From Sporosarcina gallistercoris (lineage in GTDB: Bacteria > Bacillota > Bacilli > Bacillales_A > Planococcaceae), in the NCBI RefSeq assembly GCF_014836415.1, contig NZ_JACSQY010000002.1, positions 336,958 to 400,957 on the forward strand: 64,000 nt of DNA. Direction: 5' to 3'. Position 1 is the stretch's first letter; the number at the start of each line of letters is the position of its first letter. Made by a program: the position numbers and the translations under genes. Positions 33,881 to 43,928 of the stretch are shown in pieces. A model generated the notes under the pieces. The model did not search any database. It was not told the DNA's origin and worked only from the letters and a program-made list of their open reading frames with translations.

Positions 33881-33980
33881 AATGACTAAATCCTCCCCGC
33901 ACTTCATTTTCTTTAGTGTAACGAAAAATCAAACATGGCGCTACTTCATTGACATCATTCTTGTATAAAACAAACAAAAA

Positions 33981-34013
33981 ACCGCATCCTAACCAAAAGG
34001 AGGGATGCGTTTT
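33981..34013 (+). promoter_or_regulatory. Hairpin with T-run overlapping the RBS of the DUF3889 gene
   Basis: CGCATCC (33983-33989) pairs with GGATGCG (34003-34009), followed by TTTT. The ribosome binding site AAAAGGAGGG lies in its loop and 3' arm. Either an attenuating terminator or a translation-blocking stem. Confidence 0.45.
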
Positions 34014-34014
34014 G

Positions 34015-34359
34015 ATGATTAAAATTGCGATTGCAATCGGACTTTTCATCGTTTCTTACTCACCTCATGCTCCGATTACCGATGTGGTGCAAGAAGGTGC
34101 CCCTGCGTATGCGAAATGGTCGAGACTAGCCATTACTCAAACGCAATCGAAGTATCCGAAAGCCAGTATTGTTGACTACTTGTATATGGGAAGCGCTGCG
34201 AATAATGGCTCCACTGTTGCCACGTTCCGCCTTTGGCTGCGTGAAGGGAAACGGGAATACGGCGTTGTCGTTCGCGTGACGTATGTCACGGAAACTGAAA
34301 AACTGGAGAGTGTGAAATTCCACGAAATTGTACCGCCTGGCAGAAGTGATAAGCGATAA
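34015..34359 (+). CDS. Secreted DUF3889 family protein
   Basis: A 114-residue protein with an N-terminal signal-like segment (MIKIAIAIGLFIVSYS) and the DUF3889 core YAKWSRLAITQTQSKYP, IVDYLYMG, FRLWLREGKREYGVVVRVTY. Related to Bacillus YqzG. Function unknown, probably external. ATG 34015 or the adjacent TTG 34012, both after AAAAGGAGGG. Its RBS is inside a hairpin, so translation may be controlled. Confidence 0.8.
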   Translation: MIKIAIAIGLFIVSYSPHAPITDVVQEGAPAYAKWSRLAITQTQSKYPKASIVDYLYMGSAANNGSTVATFRLWLREGKREYGVVVRVTYVTETEKLESVKFHEIVPPGRSDKR

Positions 34360-34475
34360 CTTTCACTTCCTAGTTTACCTTCTCCTACGATGACTAGAGA
34401 TATTTATTTGTTCGAACTCCAAAGTAAAATCCCTTTTGCTTAAAATCAGTTACATATAATACGTCACCAACCTTC

Positions 34476-34508
34476 AAAACCCCCTTACTGAACATCAGTA
34501 AGGGGGTT
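34476..34508 (-). terminator. Terminator of mqo
   Basis: AACCCCCTTACT pairs with AGTAAGGGGGTT around a 7-base loop; on the - strand followed by TTTTG. Confidence 0.85.
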
Positions 34509-34519
34509 AATTATAGGTG

Positions 34520-36070
34520 TTAGTTCTCTTCTGGTAAGATTTGCGGTTCTACCACACCAGTTACAGAAGCATCTATAACCACTGGCTCAGCATCCAGCTT
34601 CAGTGACTTCGCAGTTGCTGCTTTCACATCACGAAGCATATCCGGATTTTCCACCAATGCTGTACCGTACGAAGGCACCATTTCTTTGAACTTCGCATCC
34701 CATTCATTTTTACGATCTGGGAAACATGTATTGAGTAGATTGATCATGACATGGACTGCTGTTGACGCTCCCGGGGAAGCTCCGAGCAATGCAGCAATTG
34801 AACCATCTGCAGAGTTGACCAGTTCCGTTCCGAATTGGAGGGTCCCTTTTCCGCCTGCTTCAGTTTCTTTGATAACTTGTACCCGCTGACCTGCAACAAC
34901 CACATCCCACTCATCGACCTTCGCATTCGGGATGAACGCGCGTAATTCCTCAACTTGCTGTTCTTTCGAGAGCATGAGCTGCTGAATGAGATACTTTGTC
35001 AGCGACATCTCTTTCACACCAGCAGATAGCATGTTGAAGACGTTGTTCGGCTTTACTGACGACAGTAAGTCCATCATCGAACCCGTTTTCAGGAACTTCG
35101 GTGAGAAACCAGCGAACGGTCCGAACAGCAAGGACTTCTGGTTGTCAATATAACGCGTATCCAAGTGAGGGACTGACATCGGGGGTGCACCCACCGATGC
35201 TTTCCCATATACTTTCGCATAATGCTTTTCTGCAACTTCCGGGTTGTTACAGACTAGGAACAGACCGCTGACAGGGAAGCCGCCAATTCCTTTCCCTTCA
35301 GGAATGCCTGACTTTTGCAACAAGTGAAGGCTACCGCCACCGCCACCGATGAAAACAAACTTCGCAGTGTGGCGCTCGATTTCCCCGCTCACTAAGTTAC
35401 GAACTTTCAGCTCCCAGCGGCCATCACTCTTCTGTTTCAAATCCTCTACGCTGCGTCGGTATTGGATATCCACATTTTCACGTTGAAGATGATCAAATAG
35501 CATATGTGTAAGCGCACCGAAATTGACATCCGTTCCTGCGTCGATTTTAGAAATGGCTAACGGTTCAGTAGATGTCCGACCTTCCATCATTACAGGAACC
35601 CATTCTTTTAACGTTTCACGATCTTCTGTGTACTCCATATCTTGAAACAGTGGATTTTGCTTCATTGTTTCATAGCGCTTCTTTAAAAACGTCACGTTGT
35701 CCTTACCTTGCACATAACTCATGTGTGGGAGTGGACGGATAAAATCTTCAGGACGTTGAATTCTTCCGTTCTCTACTAAAAATGACCAGAACTGCTTAGA
35801 TACTTGAAACTGTTCGTTGATTTTAATCGCTTTGCTAATATCAATGGAGCCGTCTGCCTTTTCCGTTGTATAGTTCAGTTCGCATAATGCTGCGTGACCT
35901 GTACCGGCATTATTCCATTCATTCGAACTCTCTTCCCCTGCCCGGTTCAGCTTTTCAAACACGGTAATATTCCACTCTGGGGCAACTTCCTTCAGCATCG
36001 CTCCGAGAGTAGCACTCATAATTCCGGCGCCAATCAAAATAACGTCTGTATTCGTATCTCTGTTGCTCAT
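34520..36070 (-). CDS. mqo: Malate:quinone oxidoreductase
   Basis: A 516-residue FAD enzyme that oxidises malate to oxaloacetate and passes electrons to the quinone pool at the inner membrane face. FAD-binding [17 protein letters not shown] near the N-terminus, [30 protein letters not shown] and the C-terminal [16 protein letters not shown] are family marks. ATG 36070 (MSNRDTNTD) is eight bases after AAGGA; the longer frame to 36151 has no signal. Length as usual (about 500). Confidence 0.95.
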   Translation of the reverse strand: MSNRDTNTDVILIGAGIMSATLGAMLKEVAPEWNITVFEKLNRAGEESSNEWNNAGTGHAALCELNYTTEKADGSIDISKAIKINEQFQVSKQFWSFLVENGRIQRPEDFIRPLPHMSYVQGKDNVTFLKKRYETMKQNPLFQDMEYTEDRETLKEWVPVMMEGRTSTEPLAISKIDAGTDVNFGALTHMLFDHLQRENVDIQYRRSVEDLKQKSDGRWELKVRNLVSGEIERHTAKFVFIGGGGGSLHLLQKSGIPEGKGIGGFPVSGLFLVCNNPEVAEKHYAKVYGKASVGAPPMSVPHLDTRYIDNQKSLLFGPFAGFSPKFLKTGSMMDLLSSVKPNNVFNMLSAGVKEMSLTKYLIQQLMLSKEQQVEELRAFIPNAKVDEWDVVVAGQRVQVIKETEAGGKGTLQFGTELVNSADGSIAALLGASPGASTAVHVMINLLNTCFPDRKNEWDAKFKEMVPSYGTALVENPDMLRDVKAATAKSLKLDAEPVVIDASVTGVVEPQILPEEN

Positions 36071-36110
36071 TTGACCCATCCTTACACACTGAATTTGCAA
36101 AAAAAATGGA

Positions 36111-36123
36111 GGGAACCGTTCCC
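36111..36123. promoter_or_regulatory. Palindrome GGGAACCGTTCCC upstream of mqo
   Basis: Six-base arms around a single C, about 40 bases before the mqo start codon. Candidate operator; no regulator gene lies adjacent. Confidence 0.35.
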
Positions 36124-36321
36124 ACTGCACCTTTTTTGTATTGCTGACCATTGTCTACATCTATACGTTTTGATTAATTAATAAATAAACTTGCTTTACC
36201 TTCCCAATTATAGACTAATTCAAGGAGATACAAAAGGGAGATGTTTGAGGATATAGACAAATCACAAGCTTATAAAGATCATAGTAGAGTAAATGATGAA
36301 TTGAATCGTTCTCTCCAAGAT

Positions 36322-36354
36322 AAAACTGCATTCCCCACGTCACACGGGATGCGG
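36322..36354 (-). terminator. Terminator of the fused ABC ATPase gene
   Basis: GCATTCCC pairs with GGGATGC (with a one-base offset); on the - strand followed by GTTTTATC. Lies 28 bases past the stop codon at 36382. Confidence 0.65.
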
Positions 36355-36381
36355 TTCTTACACGGAAAACTCCCCTTAAAA

Positions 36382-38121
36382 TTACTCGAGTGCCTTTGCT
36401 ACCCAATGTCCTTTCGACACTTCTACAAGTTGCTGGTTTTGTACATCAAACTTTCTTTCTAGCCCGTCTTCGCTCGTTAGATTACGGTTTTTGTTCCTCT
36501 GCACTTTAGGGTCAGGAATCGGAATTGCAGCTAGCAGCGACTTGGTATAGGGATGTAACGGGTTATTGTACAGTTCTTCGCTTTCTGCCAACTCGACAAT
36601 CTTGCCCGCGTACATGACCGCCACCCGGTCACTGATATGCTTGACCATCGATAAGTCATGGGCGATGAATAAATATGTGAGTCCCAGCTTATGCTGCAAA
36701 TCCTCAAGAAGTTTCACAATCTGTGTCTGGATAGATACATCAAGTGCGGAGAGCGGTTCATCACAAACTATGAAATCCGGCTCAACTGCCAAGGCGCGGG
36801 CGATGCCGATTCTTTGACGTTGACCACCTGAGAATTCATGCGGATAGCGCATTGCATGCTCCGGTTCTAGTCCTACCATTACTAGGAGGTCTTCCACTCT
36901 TTGCTTCCGCTCCTTTTTGTTCTTACTCATCCGATGGATATCCAGTGCTTGCCCGATAATATCGAGTACTTTAAAACGCGGGTTCAAAGAAGAATACGGG
37001 TCTTGAAAAATCATCTGCATATGACTTCGCATCGCTTTCATCTCTTTTGGAGAGAATCGGTTAATGGCCATCCCTTGGTAGAGGATCTCTCCAGCTGTCG
37101 GCTCGTTCAATCGGAGAATTGCACGACCCGTTGTAGATTTCCCCGAGCCCGATTCCCCTACAAGACCAAGCGTCTCACCAGGTCGAATGTGAAAACTTAT
37201 ATCATCCACCGCCTTGGTCACTTCTCCTTTTCCACTGTCGAAATGTTGTTTCAAGGATGTCACTTGAATCAAGGGGATGGTTCTATCGATTCCTTCCCGG
37301 AGCTGAGACACTCGTTTCACTTTCTTTCTTTCATCCAGACGAGGCAGTGCATGTAATAACCGTTTGGTATAAGGATGTTGGGGACTTTCAAAAATATCGA
37401 ACGTTGTTCCAGTTTCAACGATTTCCCCCTCTTTCATGACTGCCACGCGATCGCACATTTCTGCTACGACCCCTAAATCATGTGTAATAAGAATAATCGA
37501 TGTGCCGAACCGCTGTTGAATGTCTTTCATCAAGTCTAAAATCTGCGCTTGGATCGTTACATCCAGAGCAGTTGTCGGCTCATCTGCAATGAGTAATGCG
37601 GGCTTACACGCAAGGGCAATCGCAATCATCACTCGTTGACGCATCCCCCCTGAAAACTCATGCGGGTATTGGTCGTAGCGTGCTTCACTGTCTTTAATAC
37701 CGACCAATTTCAAAAGTTCCACCGCTTCTTTTCTCGCTTCTCTTTTTGACACATTCATATGTTTTACTATACTTTCGGAAATTTGATTTCCGATTCTTTT
37801 AGTTGGATTTAAAGAAGTCATGGGGTCTTGAAATATCATGCCGATACCATGGCCTCGAATACTTTCCATTTCTTTTTCTGTCTTAAGGCTCAAGTCGTCT
37901 CCTTGAAATTCAATGATGCCTTCTTTTACATATGATGGAGGGGAGGGTAACAAACGCATGATTGAACGCGCCGTTACACTTTTCCCACTCCCTGATTCCC
38001 CTACAATACCAAGTGTTTCCCCTCTATTGACTTCGAAACTCACCCCACGCACTGCGTTGAAATCTTCCTGCCTCCCGGTAAACGCTACATGTAAGTTCCT
38101 TACTTTTAAAACTGGTTCCAT
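36382..38121 (-). CDS. Fused double ATPase of a peptide/nickel-type ABC importer (DppD-DppF like)
   Basis: A 579-residue fusion of two cassettes. Each has Walker A GESGSGKS (near residues 40 and 325), signature [12 protein letters not shown] or [12 protein letters not shown], Walker [13 protein letters not shown] or [11 protein letters not shown], and the C-terminal oligopeptide segment with [13 protein letters not shown] and [13 protein letters not shown]. In most Bacillus systems these are two genes; here they form one, as in E. coli GsiA. ATG follows GGGAGC. It is divergent from the permease genes at 38243, which share the intergenic promoter region. Confidence 0.93.
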   Translation of the reverse strand: MEPVLKVRNLHVAFTGRQEDFNAVRGVSFEVNRGETLGIVGESGSGKSVTARSIMRLLPSPPSYVKEGIIEFQGDDLSLKTEKEMESIRGHGIGMIFQDPMTSLNPTKRIGNQISESIVKHMNVSKREARKEAVELLKLVGIKDSEARYDQYPHEFSGGMRQRVMIAIALACKPALLIADEPTTALDVTIQAQILDLMKDIQQRFGTSIILITHDLGVVAEMCDRVAVMKEGEIVETGTTFDIFESPQHPYTKRLLHALPRLDERKKVKRVSQLREGIDRTIPLIQVTSLKQHFDSGKGEVTKAVDDISFHIRPGETLGLVGESGSGKSTTGRAILRLNEPTAGEILYQGMAINRFSPKEMKAMRSHMQMIFQDPYSSLNPRFKVLDIIGQALDIHRMSKNKKERKQRVEDLLVMVGLEPEHAMRYPHEFSGGQRQRIGIARALAVEPDFIVCDEPLSALDVSIQTQIVKLLEDLQHKLGLTYLFIAHDLSMVKHISDRVAVMYAGKIVELAESEELYNNPLHPYTKSLLAAIPIPDPKVQRNKNRNLTSEDGLERKFDVQNQQLVEVSKGHWVAKALE

Positions 38122-38167
38122 CGGATCAAGCTCCCTTTGTCATAATTTTCGAGTTATAAAGATAGAA

Positions 38168-38196
38168 TTGACAAACATTATCTAGTATTTTATAGT
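38168..38196 (+). promoter_or_regulatory. Sigma-A promoter of the peptide importer genes
   Basis: TTGACA and TATAGT with an optimal 17-base spacer, 47 bases before the first permease start. Confidence 0.75.
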
Positions 38197-38242
38197 CTAG
38201 TATACCAATCGGAATTAAACAATATAAAAGGTGGTGTAATGA

Positions 38243-39664
38243 TTGGCACTCACTCTAGCTTCACTTTTCGAAAGGTCTTTCAGAAAGGCTCAGGGAAAAA
38301 TGTTGGTTAAAATTCTCCTCTTGGTAGCAGGTTTCCCTCTCCATCTTGTCACTTATTTTATTTATGTAAGAAAGCGAAAAGACCAGAACTCTATTGAAAT
38401 GATGGAAGTTATTCGAGAAGAATTGTTGGAAAATAAATGCAAAGAGGAATGGCTTAATGATTTTACAGATCAGCTCGATCGAAAGCAGAAATTCTTCCAA
38501 ACAAACTTGAAGTCTGAAGAAATCCATAGGGAGGCGGAGAAGTTAGCTGAAGAAAAACTGAGAGCGGAAACTTTACGGCTCAGTGAAGTACGTCTCGCAA
38601 GAAACGGAATGCATAAGCAAACGTACTCCTTTTACTTTCAGTCCTTACTCAAGCGCCCGACATTTTTGATGGTTTCTTTAGTGCCAGGCATTTTCATGTA
38701 TGGGTTGTTGTTACTTTTCAGCAGTCCGTTCATAACCTATGTCGCAGAACGGCTTGTCCAAAGTTTGTTTGTGATTACAGGCGTTGCAGTGCTGGTCTTT
38801 ACAATCCTGTATATATCTCCTTTCGATCCCGCAACCAACATTTTAGGAGAATCTGCAACTAAGGAACAAATTACAGCATTCAATCGACTGCATGGTCTCG
38901 ATTTGTCTTACTGGCAGCAATTGTGGAATGCGTTAAAAGGGATTGCAACTTTCGACCTCGGTTCCTCCTTCGCAGGGAATGAGGATGTTGCAACCAGTAT
39001 CGCCAACAAATTCCCAGTGACGCTCACTATTGCATTGTTATCCGTTATCATGGCCATCGTCATAGCCATTCCAGTGGGGATCTTATCTGCAACTCGGCCG
39101 AATTCGTTTTTAGATTATTCCTTTATGTTTATTGCGTTACTCGGTCTTTCTATCCCGAATTTTTGGCAAGGTCTCATCTTCATTTTGGGGTTCTCCATCA
39201 ATCTGAATTGGCTTCCTCCCACATATAGTCCTGGCAATGCGCTTTCTCTTATCATGCCTGTCGTCGTTCTTGGAACTGCGCTGACTGCATCCATTGCAAG
39301 AATGATGCGCTCATCGCTTCTTGAAATCATCCATGAAGACTATATCATCACGGCTCGAGCAAAAGGCTTATCTAAGAGTCAGATGCTTTGGAAGCACGCT
39401 GTCGGAAACGCCATGATTCCCGTCATCACCGTTATCGGTCTGTTGTTCGGAGGCATGCTTGGAGGTGCTGCTGTAACAGAAAAAGTATTCAATATTCGAG
39501 GGATTGGCAGTTATATCGTTGATAAACAATTCATTCCCGATATTCCAGCGATTATGGGCGGTGTCGTCTACATTGCGATTACAATTTCGTTGATCAATTT
39601 ACTGATCGATATTTTGTACGCATTTCTAGATCCGCGGATCCGATCCAAGATTAACCAATCATAA
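38243..39664 (+). CDS. DppB/OppB-like permease with long N-terminal extension
   Basis: A 473-residue permease. The usual DppB core begins near residue 165 (YVAERLVQSLFVITGVAVLV) and contains the binding-protein-dependent transport motif EDYIITARAKGLSKSQMLWKH. Ahead of it lie about 160 extra residues: a membrane helix near 22-41, a highly charged helical segment at 45-125 (EKLAEEKLRAETLRLSEVRL) and a second helix near 140-160. Ordinary DppB proteins are about 310-340 residues. TTG start, AAAGGTGGTG six bases upstream. The extension may be a regulatory or docking part; unknown. Confidence 0.88.
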   Translation: MALTLASLFERSFRKAQGKMLVKILLLVAGFPLHLVTYFIYVRKRKDQNSIEMMEVIREELLENKCKEEWLNDFTDQLDRKQKFFQTNLKSEEIHREAEKLAEEKLRAETLRLSEVRLARNGMHKQTYSFYFQSLLKRPTFLMVSLVPGIFMYGLLLLFSSPFITYVAERLVQSLFVITGVAVLVFTILYISPFDPATNILGESATKEQITAFNRLHGLDLSYWQQLWNALKGIATFDLGSSFAGNEDVATSIANKFPVTLTIALLSVIMAIVIAIPVGILSATRPNSFLDYSFMFIALLGLSIPNFWQGLIFILGFSINLNWLPPTYSPGNALSLIMPVVVLGTALTASIARMMRSSLLEIIHEDYIITARAKGLSKSQMLWKHAVGNAMIPVITVIGLLFGGMLGGAAVTEKVFNIRGIGSYIVDKQFIPDIPAIMGGVVYIAITISLINLLIDILYAFLDPRIRSKINQS

Positions 39665-39679
39665 GGCAGGTGTAAATTT

Positions 39680-41175
39680 ATGAAAGAAACTCTGCGGAAA
39701 CGTCACGCCCTATCCATTTCAACCGAGTATACCCAAGCAAATTTCACGTGGGTTCTTTCGCTGGTTTTTTCAGGGATTTTCTTATGGAACAGCTTCTCGT
39801 TCAAAACTGGTGAACTGCAGCCCGTTGTATTCATCCTTTTTTCATCTATGCTCTGACGACTCTATTTCAGCTTTTCATCACTTGGAAGATGAAAAAAGAT
39901 CTACTCAACACAAGTGAAATTCAGCAAGCTACAAGACGACTTGGCTATGTGCAATTGATAAGTTTACTATCGGGTAATATCTTTGCTGCTGCTTTCGCAT
40001 TCAACTTGATCAATCAAAGAAAGACCGTGGAATATACGTTTGCAGTGTATATGTTGTTGACGCAACTTGCAGTTATTGCCATAAGCTCTGTGAATCTTTT
40101 TAAACCGTACGTCAGCGATACTTTTTTACTCGCGATGGGAAGTTTGCTCATCATTGCTCTGTTTCATCTACTTGTTCTCATCCTGACGATTAACTTTGTT
40201 AAGGAATACGAGGCACCGAAATGGATGACGATCGTTGCACTATTTTTAATAGCGACAGCCGTGACAGGGAACTTGTTTGCACTTCTTTTAGGCTGGAGCA
40301 TACTTATGAAGTCCAGGGGATTCGACTCGTCACGATTGTTGAAGTGGAATGTGATGTGGGAGAAAATTACATGGAATTCGACCGCTGTTCTGGGAATGTT
40401 CTTCATTCTCCTTATGCTTACGATCTCCGTCACGAGTCGATTCACATTCGATTATACGCTCGCAGTGGAAAATAATTACGGCGCGACTTTACAGACTCCG
40501 AGTCTTGAATACCCGTTCGGAACCGATAATTTTGGCCGAGACGTATTCTCAAGAATTGTATTCGGGGCAAGAATATCACTACTCGTCGGATTCGCGGCAA
40601 CGATTTTACCCGGAATTATCGGCGGCTTTCTCGGGGCTATTGCTGGATACTATAGCAACCGCGTAGATAACTGGATCATGAGGTTGCTGGACATATTGTA
40701 TTCAATTCCTGGTATCTTACTCGCAATTGCTATTATTGCAGCATTCGGAGCCAATACAGTCAACCTGATTATTGCGCTCAGCGTGGGAGCCATTCCAACA
40801 TACGCACGAACGATGCGGGCGAATGTCCTAATGGTGTCCAACTACGATTTCGTAGATTCCGCTAAAGCATTAGGCGCATCAGACTTCTCCATACTATTTA
40901 AACAAGTTGTCCCAAATTCTTTAGCACCGATGATTGTGAAATCCACCTTAACAATCGGCGGTGCAGTGATTGCAACGAGCAGTCTGAGCTATTTAGGCCT
41001 TGGTGTTGAGCCCCATATTCCAGAATGGGGAAATATTTTGAAAGTCGGAAGTACGTATCTGGAGTCGAATTCGTATCTCGCAATTTTTCCAGGTCTTGCA
41101 ATCATCCTGCTCGTTCTCTCATTCAATTTCTTGGGAGATGGATTACGGGATGCGCTAGACCCGAAGCTTGACTGA
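39680..41175 (+). pseudogene. DppC/OppC-like permease, interrupted by a frameshift in a T-run
   Basis: The start with ribosome binding site is ATG 39680 (AAGGCAGGTG upstream), but that frame stops after 58 codons at 39854. The rest, 428 residues from ATG 39889, lies in another frame. Adding one T to the six-T run at 39837-39842 joins the two into about 499 residues: a five-helix N-terminal extension followed by the normal DppC core (FGTDNFGRDVFSRIVFGARI, transport motif DSAKALGASDFSILFKQVV). Either a sequencing error, a phase-variable switch, or a real mutation; translation from 39889 alone would still contain the core, but no ribosome binding site precedes it. Confidence 0.8.
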
Positions 41176-41205
41176 CAACTAACAAAAACTTGGAGGGATT
41201 CATCT

Positions 41206-43014
41206 ATGAAAAAGAAACTGTTAACACTGACCTTACTGCTCGTTCTCGTGCTTTCAGGCTGTGTCAAAACTAAATCAGAGGTTGAAAGTGGAGGTAAAGA
41301 CGACAGTAAGGGCGGCTCGAATGAGAAAGTGCAGATTGAAGTTCTCGGAATGGGTTCAGGCGAAGAAGACTTGAATATTGTGCGCGACCAACTCATCAAA
41401 AACGGCTTTGACGTCAAACTGAACATCCAACCGGATTACGGGACATTCTCCGCACAAAAAGATGCAGGAAACTTCGATCTGGCGCTGTCGAGCTGGACGA
41501 CAGTCACTGGGAATCCTGACTACGCCGTACGTGCACTATTCAAATCCGATGGTGCAAATAGTATGGTTAAGGACGCTAAAGTGGATGAATTGATCGATCA
41601 AGCGAGCACCGAGACTGCTGATGAATATACAAAAACTTACAAACAGTTAGAGCAGCAGCTCGTTACAGAAAAAGCATTCATCGCACCCCTTTATAACTCT
41701 TTTAAAGCACAAGGTGTAAACAAAGAAGTATTGAATCCAGATACAGTACGACTTGCAAAATCCCGTGCAATTCCATGGGAGACCATTGACTTCAAAAAGA
41801 CTGAACAGCGTGCGACCGAGCCACTTGTGACGCAACAAGCAATAGGCGATTTGACTTCACTGGATCCCATAAAAGGAAATGATGGTTCTATAAATACACT
41901 CAACACAAATATGTACGTCCGTCTTGTCAACTTGACGGATGAAGACGAAGTCGTATCAGATGGTTCACTTTCTTATAACTATGCAATGGCTGAAGGAAAT
42001 TCCGATTACTACTTCCTTCTTCGCGACGACATTCACTTCGCAGCTGTTTCAAAAGAGAAAGCAGTTGACACTGGTGAACGCGTCGGAGCAGAAGATGTTG
42101 TGTTCTCTTTGGATCGTGCAAAAGACATGGATTCTGTACCGGATCATCGGACATATAGTTTGCATGAACATATTAAAAGCGCTGAAATCGTAACTGACTT
42201 GGCGGAATTGGAAAAAACCACTCTGTCAGGTAGTGATCAAACGGTTCTAGCCGCTCTTGAAAATGATCTGGATACAAAACTGTCTGCACTTGTTGGAAAC
42301 AAAACAGAAGCCGACAATTCAAAAGGAAACTACCAAGTAGTTAAAGTGACGACAACAGAACCATTCCCTCAAGTGTTGAACTATTTGGCTCACCAATCAG
42401 CAGGGATCGTCTCAGAGAAACAAGTGAAGAGCATAAACACGTATGACGTTGCATCCTTTAATATAGATACCGATATTCCATATGGAGATCAGCGCACTGT
42501 AACTGAAGGTGCAAATTATAACAACCAGTTGTATGCAAGTGGACCTTACATTCTCGTCAAGAAAAACGATTATCAAGCAGATTTCGTTAAGAACCCCGGA
42601 TACCGCACAGGCAGTGATTTTGAGCCTAAGGTTTCAAACGTAACGGTGCGCTTCATCGATGATGCAGATAGTGCTCTGTCTGCCTTACGTAACGGTGAAA
42701 TCCATATCTTTAACGGAGTTCCGGAAACGAAGTACGACCTTGTAGAAAAAGCGGATAACTTGCAGCTTCAAAAGAGCGACAGCAACGCCGTGACTTACTT
42801 GCAATTCAATACAGCCGGCCGAGAAGTCTCACAGAGTGAAAACTTACGTAAAGCTGTGCTATTTTCCATCAATCAAGACGAATTCCTGAACTATTATCAA
42901 GGGAACAAGAAAAAAGCTTACTCTACTGTTAGCCCACTTGTAGACACTGGAAACGAGCTTGTAGCTGATTCTGATAAGGTAAAAGAGTTTTTGGAAGCCT
43001 ATCGTAAGGAATAA
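41206..43014 (+). CDS. Peptide-type substrate-binding lipoprotein with circularly permuted lobes
   Basis: A 602-residue lipoprotein: signal peptide with lipobox LVLSGC (cysteine 19), a glycine/serine-rich linker, then domains of the SBP_bac_5 family in reverse order. Residues about 42-200 (VRDQLIKNGFDVKLNIQ, FDLALSSWT, YKQLEQQLVTEKAFIAPLYN) match the part that normally ends such proteins; residues about 206-602 (LTSLDP, FLLRDDIHFAA, VGAEDVVFSLDRA, ASGPYILVKKNDY, LRNGEIHIFNG, LQFNTAGR, NLRKAVLFSINQDEF) match the part that normally begins them. The protein ends where ordinary members continue into the C-terminal lobe. ATG follows TGGAGG. Last gene of the importer. Confidence 0.9.
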   Translation: MKKKLLTLTLLLVLVLSGCVKTKSEVESGGKDDSKGGSNEKVQIEVLGMGSGEEDLNIVRDQLIKNGFDVKLNIQPDYGTFSAQKDAGNFDLALSSWTTVTGNPDYAVRALFKSDGANSMVKDAKVDELIDQASTETADEYTKTYKQLEQQLVTEKAFIAPLYNSFKAQGVNKEVLNPDTVRLAKSRAIPWETIDFKKTEQRATEPLVTQQAIGDLTSLDPIKGNDGSINTLNTNMYVRLVNLTDEDEVVSDGSLSYNYAMAEGNSDYYFLLRDDIHFAAVSKEKAVDTGERVGAEDVVFSLDRAKDMDSVPDHRTYSLHEHIKSAEIVTDLAELEKTTLSGSDQTVLAALENDLDTKLSALVGNKTEADNSKGNYQVVKVTTTEPFPQVLNYLAHQSAGIVSEKQVKSINTYDVASFNIDTDIPYGDQRTVTEGANYNNQLYASGPYILVKKNDYQADFVKNPGYRTGSDFEPKVSNVTVRFIDDADSALSALRNGEIHIFNGVPETKYDLVEKADNLQLQKSDSNAVTYLQFNTAGREVSQSENLRKAVLFSINQDEFLNYYQGNKKKAYSTVSPLVDTGNELVADSDKVKEFLEAYRKE

Positions 43015-43016
43015 TT

Positions 43017-43063
43017 GAAAACCGCACTCCAACCTGAATTTCCAGGTCGGAGTGCGGTTTTTA
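43017..43063 (+). terminator. Terminator of the peptide importer operon
   Basis: AAAACCGCACTCC pairs with GGAGTGCGGTTTTT, with an inner ACCTG/CAGGT stem. Confidence 0.9.
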
Positions 43064-43123
43064 TTTTCATATTCTTTAAAGGTTTTCTCTCGTTTACACG
43101 CAATCGAAATGAGTTACATCCGA

Positions 43124-43891
43124 TTACTGCGCTGTATACCCACCATCTAAAACAATCGCCTGTCCAGTAATCCCTTTTGCAGATTCACTTGACATGTACA
43201 ATGCCAAATCGGTGATTTCTTTGACGTCAATCAATCTTTTCTGTGGCACAAGTGGATATAACACTTCTTCCAACACTTGCTCTACTTCAACATTTCGGGT
43301 TTTTGCAAGATCATTGAATTGGTCACGGACCAGTTTCGTATCTGCATACCCCGGACAAATTGCATTCACGGTAACACCATCTGTTGCAGATTCCAATGCA
43401 GCTACTTTTGTTAAACCAATCACGCCATGTTTCGCAGAATTGTAGGCAGCTTTCCCTGCAAAACCAATCACGCCATTAATCGATGCCATGTTAATGATAC
43501 GGCCAAATTTCTGTTTTTTCATATATGGCATAGCATGTTTAATGGCGATGAATGGTGCTGTTAGCATCACTTTAACTAGCAGTTCAAACTTCTCAGTTGG
43601 GAATTCCTCGATGAACGACACGTGTTGTAGACCTGCATTATTAACCAGAATATCTATTTTTCCGTAAGTTTTTACAGTGAATTCAATTGCAGCTTGAATG
43701 TCTTCTTCTTTCGTGACGTCACAAACGATTCCTGAAACATCTCCACTTAACTTAGCAACTGCTTCATCGATCGCTTCTTGACTAAGATCTGAAACAACCA
43801 CTTTCGCTCCCGCTTCAGAAAAGGCTTTTGCAATGTCGAATCCGATTCCTCGTGCCGCCCCTGTAATGAATAATACGTTGCCTTCTACCAT
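43124..43891 (-). CDS. 3-hydroxybutyrate dehydrogenase (SDR)
   Basis: A 255-residue short-chain dehydrogenase: TGAARGIGFDIAKAF, NNAGLQHVSFIEEFPTEKF, MASINGVIGFAGKAAYNSAKHG (catalytic serine and YNSAK) and CPGYADTKLVRDQ. The latter two segments are specific to D-3-hydroxybutyrate dehydrogenases, which convert hydroxybutyrate to acetoacetate with NAD. ATG follows AAGGGGATG. Single gene in this window; no PHB-synthesis genes nearby. Confidence 0.9.
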   Translation of the reverse strand: MVEGNVLFITGAARGIGFDIAKAFSEAGAKVVVSDLSQEAIDEAVAKLSGDVSGIVCDVTKEEDIQAAIEFTVKTYGKIDILVNNAGLQHVSFIEEFPTEKFELLVKVMLTAPFIAIKHAMPYMKKQKFGRIINMASINGVIGFAGKAAYNSAKHGVIGLTKVAALESATDGVTVNAICPGYADTKLVRDQFNDLAKTRNVEVEQVLEEVLYPLVPQKRLIDVKEITDLALYMSSESAKGITGQAIVLDGGYTAQ

Positions 43892-43928
43892 TACTTCATC
43901 CCCTTAAGTTAAATTGACGCCCACCGAT

